From: Flavobacterium coralii
GTDB lineage: Bacteria > Bacteroidota > Bacteroidia > Flavobacteriales > Flavobacteriaceae
DNA length: 64,000 nt
Direction: 5' to 3'
NCBI RefSeq assembly: GCF_019891545.1
Contig: NZ_JAHDIU010000006.1
Location: 103,889 to 167,888 of the forward strand
Shown here piece by piece: positions 1 through 7,585 of this stretch; the stretch's first letter is position 1; every line of letters begins with the position of its first letter. Made by a program: the position numbers and the translations under genes. The notes under the pieces are model-generated. The model had not been told where the DNA came from, ran no database searches, and saw only the letters and a program-made list of their open reading frames with translations.

Positions 1-70
1 GTTTTATATCACTGCCAAGTTCAGTGATAAGTTCTGTTACAGGAATTGTATGTGGGTTTACTGTTTTCAT
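1..70 (-). CDS. 5' end of an unidentified gene downstream of the split cusA (partial)
   Basis: An ATG at 70-68 on the minus strand overlaps the TAA stop of the preceding RND pump gene in a TAATG arrangement, so this is probably the next gene of the metal-efflux operon. Only about 23 codons are visible, beginning MKTVNPHTIPVTEL, before the window edge. There is no signal peptide, which argues against this being the periplasmic adaptor or TolC-type component that would be expected here. I do not recognise the family. Confidence 0.5.
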   Translation of the reverse strand, partial: MKTVNPHTIPVTELITELGSDIK

Positions 71-1989
71 TAATCTATGTTTTCTAAAAATTCTACTTTA
101 CCATATTTTTTTATTTCTCTTTCCTTGACGATTTGATATATAACTGGCAAAACGATTAATACGAAAAGAGTAGAAGTTATTAGGCCAAAAACAAAAGGTA
201 TTGTAATAGGCTTCATGACATCACTACCTACACCTGTTGCCAAAAGAATAGGCATTAAACCAATCATATCGGCCATTACCGTCATCAGTTTAGGTCGTAC
301 ACGCATTACGGCACCGGAAAACACGGCTTTCTCGACATCTTCGTTTGAGAGTTCAGCACTTTTCTTTTTTTCTACTGTATCTCTTATGGCTTCATTCATA
401 TAGACGAGCATCAATACACCAGTCTCTACCGCAATGCCGAATAAGGCAATAAAACCTACCGCAACAGCTACCGAAAAATTCACATCGAAAAAATACATTG
501 AATATACCCCCCCGATTAATGCAATGGGAATACTTGAAAGGACAATCACCATTTCCTTAACCGAATGGAAAGTGAAATAGAGGACAAAAGCAATTATCAA
601 AAGCGTAATGGGAATGATGATTTTTAAACGGTTCTCTGCTCGAACCTTATTTTCATATTGCCCACTCCATTCAATAAAATAGCCTTTGGGCAGCTTTTGA
701 AAATCTGCATCAATACGTTTTTTAGCATCGCCAACTACGCTTCCCATATCCCTGCCACGCACATTGAACAGAACCGTTCCCCGCAGCATGGCATTTTCAG
801 AATTTATCATTGGCGGGCCTTCCGAAATTTCAACATCCGCCACTGCTGACAATGGAATAACACCGTAACCCGATGTCTGCAAAGGCGTTCGTTTTATTTC
901 TTCTATATCGCTTCTAAAATCCTGCGCTAAGCGTATGGAAACGCTGAAACGCTGCCTGCCTTCAATGGTATTGGTCAAAGGCATTCCTCCTAATGCCATT
1001 TCAATAAGCATATTCACTTCTTCAATAGAAAGATTATATCGGGCAATTTCTTCCCGATTAATTCTTATATCCAAATATTTCCCCCCTGTGAGTTGCTCTA
1101 CATATAAATCTGCAAGCCCATCAATACCTTTCAATGATTTTTCAATTTGCCTTGAAAGGTTGTAGATAGTATCTAAGTTTTGCCCATAAATTTTCACACC
1201 AATATCTGTCCGGACACCTGTCGAAAGCATATTGATACGATTGATTATAGGCTGTGTCCAACCACTTGTAACACCAGGTATCTGCACTTTTTCGTTCAGT
1301 TCCGAAATCAGCTTTTCGGTGGTCATGCCTTTACGCCACTCCGATTGGGGTTTTAATACAACAATGCTTTCAATCATACTTACCGGAGCATTGTCGGTTG
1401 CAGTATAGGCACGACCTGCTTTGCCCAGAACATTTTCCACTTCGGGAACGGACATAATGAGCTTGTCCTGCACCTGCAAAATACGTTTGGCTTCGTTGTT
1501 GGAAACATCAGGAAGTGTAACGGGCATAAACAAAAGAGAACCTTCGTCTAACGGTGGCATAAATTCCGAACCCAAACGCACTACAAAAGGAATGCTACCC
1601 ACCACGATTAAAGCAGCAATAGCAATTACCGTTTTTTTCCAATGCTGGCAAAGGCGCAAAACAGGGCTGTATATTTTTATAAAGAAATTTGCAACGGGGT
1701 TTCTGCTTTCAGGAATGAGCTTGCCTTTCATTAAAGAACGCAACAGCATTGGGACAACAAATAATGCTATAATGGCGGAGCCAATCATAGTAAAGGTTTT
1801 TGTCCATACCAAAGGCGAAAACATTTTCTTTTCCTGCCCTTCGAGAAACAATATGGGAGAGAATGAAATGAGCGTTACCAATATGGAAAAGAAAACGGCT
1901 CTTCCAACAGTGCGTGATGAGCGTTCAATGATTTTGATACGTTCTTCCTCACTCAATTCTTTTGTATTTCCTATTCTTTGCTTTTCCAT
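70..1989 (-). CDS. cusA: CusA/CzcA-type heavy-metal RND efflux pump, C-terminal half (split gene)
   Basis: This 639-residue protein matches the C-terminal two thirds of a heavy-metal RND permease. It has the TM5-TM6 pair (about residues 28-85), the PC1/PC2 periplasmic porter domain, and TM7-TM12 with the conserved acidic TM10 motif AVETGVLMLVYMNEA and the basic RPKLMTV segment. It starts with ATG overlapping the TAA of the N-terminal half (TAATG), in a different frame. The two products together make about 1063 residues, the normal length of one CusA. The break falls in the short cytoplasmic loop between TM4 and TM5. The pump would expel Cu, Ag or a related metal from the periplasm using the proton gradient. 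Which metal cannot be read from the sequence; the neighbours suggest copper. Confidence 0.85.
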   Translation of the reverse strand: MEKQRIGNTKELSEEERIKIIERSSRTVGRAVFFSILVTLISFSPILFLEGQEKKMFSPLVWTKTFTMIGSAIIALFVVPMLLRSLMKGKLIPESRNPVANFFIKIYSPVLRLCQHWKKTVIAIAALIVVGSIPFVVRLGSEFMPPLDEGSLLFMPVTLPDVSNNEAKRILQVQDKLIMSVPEVENVLGKAGRAYTATDNAPVSMIESIVVLKPQSEWRKGMTTEKLISELNEKVQIPGVTSGWTQPIINRINMLSTGVRTDIGVKIYGQNLDTIYNLSRQIEKSLKGIDGLADLYVEQLTGGKYLDIRINREEIARYNLSIEEVNMLIEMALGGMPLTNTIEGRQRFSVSIRLAQDFRSDIEEIKRTPLQTSGYGVIPLSAVADVEISEGPPMINSENAMLRGTVLFNVRGRDMGSVVGDAKKRIDADFQKLPKGYFIEWSGQYENKVRAENRLKIIIPITLLIIAFVLYFTFHSVKEMVIVLSSIPIALIGGVYSMYFFDVNFSVAVAVGFIALFGIAVETGVLMLVYMNEAIRDTVEKKKSAELSNEDVEKAVFSGAVMRVRPKLMTVMADMIGLMPILLATGVGSDVMKPITIPFVFGLITSTLFVLIVLPVIYQIVKEREIKKYGKVEFLENID

Positions 1990-3263
1990 TATTCTTCTGA
2001 TTTTAAAACTGCTTTTACTAAACCTTTATAAGCGTTTTCAGTCATCACAATTCCCGCATCCACCAAATCGCCAATGGCTAAGGCAATACCGCCCAATGAC
2101 ATAATGTTGAGTGAAATGCCAAACATTTTCACGAACATAAAGCCAATCAGCACCGACAAGGGAATGGTAACAATGGCCACTACTGCGCTTCGCACATGGA
2201 AAAGAAAAATCAGCACCACTAATGAAACCACAATAATTTCTTCCCACAACGCCTCTTTCAATGTTGCAATGGCAGCTTCAATTAAATTGCTACGGTCGTA
2301 AGCAATTTTAATCTTCACTCCGGGAGGCAAACCTTTTTCCACATCGCCTAACCTTTCTTTTACACGGTCAATCACTTCTTTTGCATTTTCGCCATATCTG
2401 GCAACCACCACACCGCCCACTACTTCGCCTTCGCCGTTTTCTTCTACAATTCCCAATCGGATGTCGCTGCTCATTTGTACATCGGCAACATCTTTCAGCT
2501 TGATGGGAATGGATTTATTTGAGCCAACGGAAATTTCTTCTATATCCCGGATGTCTTTGATATAACCTAATCCTCTAATCATATAACCCATACGGTTCAT
2601 TTCATAGATACTTCCTCCAACGTCACGATTGTTGGCTTTAAGGGCATTTGCCACATCCATTGCTGAAATGTTGTAGTAAATAAGTTTGTTGGGATTGACG
2701 CTCACCTGATATTGTTTTTGGAAACCTCCGAAAGAGGCCACCTCGCTCACACCTTCTACATTCTGCATTGCAAATTTTACATACCAGTCCTGCACTGCAC
2801 GGAGTTCGCCCAAATCGTAACCATCGCCCTGAAGCGTGTACCAAAAAACATGACCCACGCCTGTTCCATCGGGACCGAGAGTGGGAGTTACCCCTTGTGG
2901 TAATGCTTTTTGAGCGAAGTTCAACCGCTCCAAAACACGGGTTCTTGCCCAATAGATTTCTGCATCGTCATTAAATACAACAAAGATGAAACTCATGCCA
3001 AACATAGATGCTGCACGAATGGCCTTAACGTTGGGAATACCCTGCAAGTTGGAAACCAAAGGGTAGGTAATCTGGTCTTCCATGATTTGGGGGTTACGTC
3101 CCATCCATTCGGTGTAAACGATGACCTGATTTTCGGAAAGGTCGGGGATGGCATCAACCGGTGTGGTCATTACCGACCATACGCCCCCAACCACAATCAG
3201 CAGTATGCCTATCCACACGAAAAAGCGGTTGTGCGTTGACCATGAAATAATTTTCTCTATCAT
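1989..3263 (-). CDS. cusA: CusA/CzcA-type heavy-metal RND efflux pump, N-terminal half (split gene)
   Basis: These 424 residues cover TM1 (about 14-33), the PN1/PN2 porter domain beginning with the family-typical DAIPDLSENQVIVYTEW, and TM2-TM4. TM4 carries the proton-relay aspartate in AIGDLVDAGIVMTEN, placed like D405 of E. coli CusA. The frame stops right after KSEE, before TM5, and the rest of the pump is encoded by the next frame, which overlaps by one base (TAATG). The start overlaps the copB stop by 4 bases (ATGA), so copB and both halves look translationally coupled. A one-base indel of an originally single gene explains the geometry equally well. Both parts are otherwise intact, with no further stops. 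Confidence 0.85.
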   Translation of the reverse strand: MIEKIISWSTHNRFFVWIGILLIVVGGVWSVMTTPVDAIPDLSENQVIVYTEWMGRNPQIMEDQITYPLVSNLQGIPNVKAIRAASMFGMSFIFVVFNDDAEIYWARTRVLERLNFAQKALPQGVTPTLGPDGTGVGHVFWYTLQGDGYDLGELRAVQDWYVKFAMQNVEGVSEVASFGGFQKQYQVSVNPNKLIYYNISAMDVANALKANNRDVGGSIYEMNRMGYMIRGLGYIKDIRDIEEISVGSNKSIPIKLKDVADVQMSSDIRLGIVEENGEGEVVGGVVVARYGENAKEVIDRVKERLGDVEKGLPPGVKIKIAYDRSNLIEAAIATLKEALWEEIIVVSLVVLIFLFHVRSAVVAIVTIPLSVLIGFMFVKMFGISLNIMSLGGIALAIGDLVDAGIVMTENAYKGLVKAVLKSEE

Positions 3264-5383
3264 GACAGTCTCCTTTTTAAAAGTTGGGAATTAATCGCTA
3301 CTACTATCGTACTTACGCTCATCAATACCGCACCCATTGCTGGGCTTAAAACAAAATTTGGATAGAATATACCTGCTGCAAGTGGTATTGCCACCACGTT
3401 GTAGCCAACCGCCCATATCAGGTTCTGTATCATTTTCTTGTAGGTAAGTCTGCCAAAGTCAATCAGTTTGACCACATCCCTCGGGTCGCTGTCCACCAAT
3501 ATGATATCGGCTGTTTCGGCAGCCACGTCCGTACCGGAACCCACGGCAATTCCAACATCTGCCTGTGCCAGTGCAGGTGCATCATTTACACCATCACCAG
3601 TCATTGCTACGATTTCGCCTTTTGCCTGAAACTCCTTTACTTTCTCCTGCTTGTTATGCGGAAGCACATTGGCCAAATACCCGTCCATACCCAATTTTCC
3701 GGCTACGGCAGCAGCAATCCTGTCGTTGTCCCCGGTGAGCAGAAAGGACTTGATGCCCATTTTTTTGAGTTCCTCAATCGCCTGTGCCGAACCCTCACGG
3801 ATGCTGTCTGCCAAAGTAATGATGCCGATTACCCTGTCATCAATGAGGACAAAGTTGACCGTTTCGGCTTCCTGATTGATTTCGCTTGGTATTTCCGGCA
3901 GGGAAAGGTGGTTTTCGGTGAAATAATTCGGGCCGCCAGCTACGATATTTTTGCCGTTCACGACACCTTTTACACCTATGCCCTGCATATAGCTAAAGTT
4001 TTCAGATTTCCATAAGGCAAGGCTCTTTTCTTTCAATGTAGCCATAATGCCTTTAGCAATATGGTGTTCCGAATTTTGCTGTACTGCGGCAGCATACTGG
4101 ATAACCTCATCGGCATTATATTCATCCGTTAACGGTATAACCTTTTCTACTGCATGGGAACCTTTGGTGAGTGTACCAGTCTTATCAAAAATGACGGTGG
4201 AAAGTTTGCGGGTGGTTTCAAATGCCGTACGGTTGCGGATGAGCAGGCCATTGGTCGCCGAAAGCGTTGTGGAAATGGCGACCACCAACGGGATAGCCAC
4301 GCCCAATGCGTGCGGGCAGGCCGTTACCATCACCGTCACCATTCTTTCAAGCGCAAAGGCAATATCTCCACTGCTTGCATACCAATAGGCAAATGTGCCT
4401 ATGCCAACGGCAATGGCAATAAAGGTGAGCCATTTGGCAACTTTGTCCGCAAGGTTCTGTGTATTAGACTTGGTAGCCTGCGCTTCCTGCACAAGATTGA
4501 TAACCCTGTTCAGGTAGCTGTCTTTTCCCACGGCTGTTACCTTGACTTTCAGCGCACCATCGCCATTGATAGAGCCTGCGATGACCTTTCCGTCTTTTTC
4601 CTTTTTTACGGGAACACTTTCTCCGGTAAGCATACTCTCGTTGATATACGAAAGCCCCTCCAGTACCAATCCATCGGCTGGAATTTTTTCACCCGGTTTT
4701 ATGATAGCCGTTTCACCGCTTTGCAGGTCTTCGAGCTTTATCTTTACGGCTTCTCCGCCACGTTCCACGGTAACATCGTTGGGCAGCAAAGCCACCAATG
4801 ACTGCAATGCCCGTGAAGCAGCCATTTGGGAACGCATTTCCAGCCAATGCCCTAACAGCATGATGTCAATAAGGGTTGCCAGTTCCCAAAAGAAGTCCAT
4901 ACCCTGCAAGCCAAATACAACGGCTACGGAATAGACATAGGCTACGGATATGGCAATGGCGACAAGGGTCATCATGCCTATGGCCTTGGCTTTTATCTCG
5001 CCAATCATTCCTTTTAGGAATGGCAAGCCTCCATAGCTATAAATCACCGTACCCAATGCCAGCAGCACATATTTATCGCCATTGAAAACAAGGGAGAAAC
5101 CTAACCATTGCTGTATCATGTGCGACAGGAGCAGGATAGGGATTGTAATGACAAGGCTTATCCAAAAACGTGTGAGGAAATCGCCTGTATGATGTCCCTC
5201 ATGTTTATTAAAGTTTTCATCAGCATGGCCATGTTGAGAATGCCCGGAATGCCCATGTTCTGATGTGTGTTCATGAGAAGCTGACGTACCGCCAACGTGA
5301 ACCAATGCCATGCCACAAAGAGGGCATTTGCCTGGTTCGTCTTTTAGCACCTGCGGGTGCATAGGACACGTGTATTTTTTCAT
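3260..5383 (-). CDS. copB: CopB-type heavy-metal translocating P1B ATPase (CPH class)
   Basis: This 707-residue inner-membrane pump exports copper (Cu+/Cu2+, possibly Ag+) using ATP. The N-terminus has a heavy-metal-binding domain with paired CPMHP and CPLCGM motifs (residues about 5-25), then a histidine-rich stretch (about 35-70) instead of an HMA domain. The membrane metal site is CPH (ACPHALGVAIPLV, near residue 357) rather than CPC, which marks the P1B-3/CopB class. The actuator motif is TGES, the phosphorylation motif is DKTGT (about 400), and the hinge is GDGVNDAPAL (about 597). It lies 18 bases downstream of the 101-residue protein gene and overlaps cusA by 4 bases. Together with CopA (CPC class) it gives the cluster two distinct ATPase types. 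Confidence 0.93.
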   Translation of the reverse strand: MKKYTCPMHPQVLKDEPGKCPLCGMALVHVGGTSASHEHTSEHGHSGHSQHGHADENFNKHEGHHTGDFLTRFWISLVITIPILLLSHMIQQWLGFSLVFNGDKYVLLALGTVIYSYGGLPFLKGMIGEIKAKAIGMMTLVAIAISVAYVYSVAVVFGLQGMDFFWELATLIDIMLLGHWLEMRSQMAASRALQSLVALLPNDVTVERGGEAVKIKLEDLQSGETAIIKPGEKIPADGLVLEGLSYINESMLTGESVPVKKEKDGKVIAGSINGDGALKVKVTAVGKDSYLNRVINLVQEAQATKSNTQNLADKVAKWLTFIAIAVGIGTFAYWYASSGDIAFALERMVTVMVTACPHALGVAIPLVVAISTTLSATNGLLIRNRTAFETTRKLSTVIFDKTGTLTKGSHAVEKVIPLTDEYNADEVIQYAAAVQQNSEHHIAKGIMATLKEKSLALWKSENFSYMQGIGVKGVVNGKNIVAGGPNYFTENHLSLPEIPSEINQEAETVNFVLIDDRVIGIITLADSIREGSAQAIEELKKMGIKSFLLTGDNDRIAAAVAGKLGMDGYLANVLPHNKQEKVKEFQAKGEIVAMTGDGVNDAPALAQADVGIAVGSGTDVAAETADIILVDSDPRDVVKLIDFGRLTYKKMIQNLIWAVGYNVVAIPLAAGIFYPNFVLSPAMGAVLMSVSTIVVAINSQLLKRRLS

Positions 5384-5401
5384 AACAAGGGATTTTAAAA
5401 G

Positions 5402-5707
5402 TTATGTTGCATTTAATTTTTTTACCATCTCATGGGACATTTCTTCAGCATAAGTACCATAGGCATCAACAAGTACCCCTTTGCTCTTACCGTCATTGGA
5501 CGATATGGCATAAATCACGGCATTGTTATCAGGACTACTGTCGAGGCTTTCAAACCTATGAGTTTCCGTAACCGTAAAATCCTCCGGTTTTAGTTTCAGG
5601 CTCTTTGACGCACAGTAAAGGCAGTCCGGCAACAGACTAAAGTCCATACTGTACCCACGCTGTCTTAGGTCTTTAAGTGCCTGCACCATGTCATTGTACT
5701 GTACCAT
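5402..5707 (-). CDS. small conserved Bacteroidota protein, often labelled 'phosphoribosylpyrophosphate synthetase'
   Basis: This 101-residue cytoplasmic protein belongs to a small Bacteroidota family with a repeated YDFSLLPDCLYC-like core: a hydrophobic/aromatic start (GYSMDFSLLPDCLYC), a central acidic segment (LKPEDFTVTETHRFE) and a C-terminal KGVLVDAYGTYAEE stretch. Database entries often name it phosphoribosylpyrophosphate synthetase. It has none of the domains of that enzyme, whose length is about 310 residues, so I regard the name as a misannotation. It contains a Cys-X2-Cys-like pair (CLYC), which could matter in a copper cluster. It lies 14 bases after the HMA-DUF3347 gene and 18 bases before copB, in the same operon. 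Confidence 0.75.
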   Translation of the reverse strand: MVQYNDMVQALKDLRQRGYSMDFSLLPDCLYCASKSLKLKPEDFTVTETHRFESLDSSPDNNAVIYAISSNDGKSKGVLVDAYGTYAEEMSHEMVKKLNAT

Positions 5708-5721
5708 AGCTTTCAGACCTG

Positions 5722-6597
5722 TTATTTAATGGTTTCGACCGTACTGCCGCAGGTAAGCATCTGTGAGCCGTAATATGGATTTTTAACGGCATTCTCTTTA
5801 CTTAGCCAATTGGCTCCCTTACCTCCATTGTACATAGGACAGTGCTGGTAATAAACGGGGGTGTCCTGTTTAGACACTTTAGCCAGTGTGTAGATGCTTC
5901 CCGAAAGTGCCGCAAAAGCACTTCTTTGTTTTGCAACGTCTTTTGATTTTGAAATGCTTTCCGCATTGGCCGTTAAGTCCTGCATTACTTTCATCCAAGC
6001 CGTATGTTCCTCTGCCGATAGCTTATTCATATCGACTGCTTTAAGGGATGTAGCCAATTCAGCGGCTTTGGCAGATGCGGTCGCTGCATCGGTTTTTATC
6101 AAAGCATCTTTCACTGAAAAGTAGTTGTCAAATACAGCCTTTAGCTGTGATTGGTTTTGGGCTGCATCTTTGTTAGCTGCCATTTGGCTATGGTCGTGAT
6201 TGCCATGTCCGGCATTCATGTCCATTCCCGCCTCCTTGTTTTTGGCAACCGTCTTCACTGGTCTATCATACTGGCAGCAACCAGCCAGTTTAGCATATGC
6301 GTCATCCGGCGCACGGAACTTCTCACTGTCATAACCAGCCAAAGCGATACGTTTCAGGATTTCATCCTGATTTGTTTTGTCGCCGTCATAGGTGAGCGTA
6401 GCCATCTTGGTATCTTTGTTCCAGTCCACACTGGCTACCTTTTTTACGTTACCTGCTTTTTCGATGGTGGTTTTGCACATACCACAATTGCCATAAATCT
6501 TTACGGTTTCTGTTTTCGCATTCTTGATTTGTGCGAAGCCGTTTATTGATGATAGTAATACGGCGATTACCATCACTATTTTTGATAATGATTTCAT
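5722..6597 (-). CDS. exported HMA domain plus DUF3347 copper-binding protein
   Basis: The 291-residue product starts with a signal peptide (cleavage after about residue 22, GFAQ). An HMA domain follows with the metal motif GNCGMCKTTIEKA (about 36-48), then a linker with a His/Met segment (MDMNAGHGNHDHSQM, about 124-138). The C-terminal DUF3347 domain (about 150-291) ends in a YYQHCPMYNGGKGANWLS motif typical of that family. DUF3347 proteins occur with Cus-type efflux in Bacteroidota and are thought to bind copper in the periplasm; the exact role is not established. Its position between the Cys-rich protein and copB supports a periplasmic metal-carrier role. The start is chosen at the methionine that opens the signal peptide. 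Confidence 0.88.
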   Translation of the reverse strand: MKSLSKIVMVIAVLLSSINGFAQIKNAKTETVKIYGNCGMCKTTIEKAGNVKKVASVDWNKDTKMATLTYDGDKTNQDEILKRIALAGYDSEKFRAPDDAYAKLAGCCQYDRPVKTVAKNKEAGMDMNAGHGNHDHSQMAANKDAAQNQSQLKAVFDNYFSVKDALIKTDAATASAKAAELATSLKAVDMNKLSAEEHTAWMKVMQDLTANAESISKSKDVAKQRSAFAALSGSIYTLAKVSKQDTPVYYQHCPMYNGGKGANWLSKENAVKNPYYGSQMLTCGSTVETIK

Positions 6598-6711
6598 AAT
6601 AATTACATTTTGAGAAACGGGGGATTGATAAGCCCATTTCTGTTTTAAATTTTAAATAAATGATACAAATAGGGGATTTGCAAAAGCCGGAACAGCTTTT
6701 GACAAGGCACA

Positions 6712-6731
6712 CCTATGGCTGTCAAGCCATA
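6712..6731. terminator. short hairpin between the Cys-rich gene and the HMA-DUF3347 gene
   Basis: CTATGGCT and AGCCATAG form an 8-bp stem with a 4-base loop just after the stop of the cysteine-rich gene (6735). On the minus strand it is not followed by a clear U tract, so it may be a weak terminator or an operon-internal processing or stability element. Confidence 0.35.
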
Positions 6732-6734
6732 GTT

Positions 6735-7145
6735 TTAGCTTATTTTAGGCGGTAGCCAGAGAGCGTAAAAGCCAGAAGAATAATAGGCTTGTTCAAAAGA
6801 AAACTCCCGTTTTTTTATTATGGCTAATTGAGTGTTTGCCACTACCTCCATAATGCCTACAAGATTAGGCGAAGTTTGCGGTGAAACGCACCGGCAGGAA
6901 CTGTGCTTGCATTTGCCCCCACAATCTTTACCGTGCTTGCATTTCGCGCAAGGCTTCCCATTGCAGCAGGCCTTATGATCAGGTTTTGCCGATTGTTTCT
7001 TGGAGCAGGATGATGAATGTGTCGTTTTGGACGAGTGTTCCGTCTTAACTGACCCTTTGGAACAGGCAAGCCCTTGTGTGGGAACAAGGAAAAGCCCCAA
7101 ACAAAACAAGAGAGTTATGCCTATATGTGTTCTAAAGTACTTCAA
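6735..7145 (-). CDS. cysteine-rich exported protein of the copper cluster
   Basis: This 136-residue protein has an N-terminal signal peptide (hydrophobic core about 9-22, probable cleavage near QGLA). The mature region has ten cysteines between about residues 28 and 88, interleaved with His and Lys, in patterns such as ACCNGKPCAKCKHGKDC. The C-terminal third is cysteine-free and ends in an aromatic stretch (FYALWLPPKIS). The layout suggests a periplasmic metal buffer or scavenger with a separate C-terminal anchor or partner-binding part. I know of no assigned function for this family. It lies between the CopZ-like gene and the HMA-DUF3347 gene, all on the minus strand. The cysteine before CSKG lacks a proper lipobox (GLAC), so a lipoprotein is less likely. 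Confidence 0.75.
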   Translation of the reverse strand: MKYFRTHIGITLLFCLGLFLVPTQGLACSKGSVKTEHSSKTTHSSSCSKKQSAKPDHKACCNGKPCAKCKHGKDCGGKCKHSSCRCVSPQTSPNLVGIMEVVANTQLAIIKKREFSFEQAYYSSGFYALWLPPKIS

Positions 7146-7265
7146 TACAACAAATTTACAAATAAGTTAATCTTTCTGATAGATTTCTTTATCTTTTTTT
7201 GATATTCGATGTAAAAAATTCAATTAAGCTTCATTCTTCCTGCTATATACAGGTTTTAGTAAGGT

Positions 7266-7487
7266 CTACTGAGGCAAAGGTTCTATTTTAAAGCCGGCCC
7301 TTTGAACCGTCTGCATCACCTGCTCCTGAGATATACCCTCGGATTTAACTGTCAGCACCTTGTCTTTATTTTGCGTATCAACTTCCCAGTGGCAGACACC
7401 TTCAGCATCATTCAAAAATGGAGTTACCTTCGCCACACATCCCCCGCAGTTGATATTTGTCTTAAATAGAAATTCCTTGTTGTCCAT
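7266..7487 (-). CDS. copZ: CopZ-like HMA-domain metallochaperone
   Basis: This 73-residue cytoplasmic protein is a single ferredoxin-like HMA domain. Its metal motif is INCGGCVAKV, a GGC variant of the usual MxCxxC with the first Met replaced by Ile. It ends with a typical AGFKIEPL strand. It would carry Cu+ to the ATPases or to the regulator. It sits about 100 bases downstream of copA on the same strand. Confidence 0.85.
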   Translation of the reverse strand: MDNKEFLFKTNINCGGCVAKVTPFLNDAEGVCHWEVDTQNKDKVLTVKSEGISQEQVMQTVQRAGFKIEPLPQ

Positions 7488-7585
7488 CGGTTATAATTTA
7501 TAGATTATCTTGTCCCACAAATTTCAGCACTTAATCACGCCTCATCATTGTGAAAATTCTTCTTTGATTTGTGACATTTAATGTT

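Noticed and set aside
1421-2104. 227-codon plus-strand frame across the split point of cusA
   Set aside because: It is antisense to a well-conserved pump gene, with low-complexity Ser/Thr-rich composition typical of shadow frames.
5402-5707. PRPP synthetase
   Set aside because: The protein is about a third of the enzyme's length and lacks its PRPP-binding motif.
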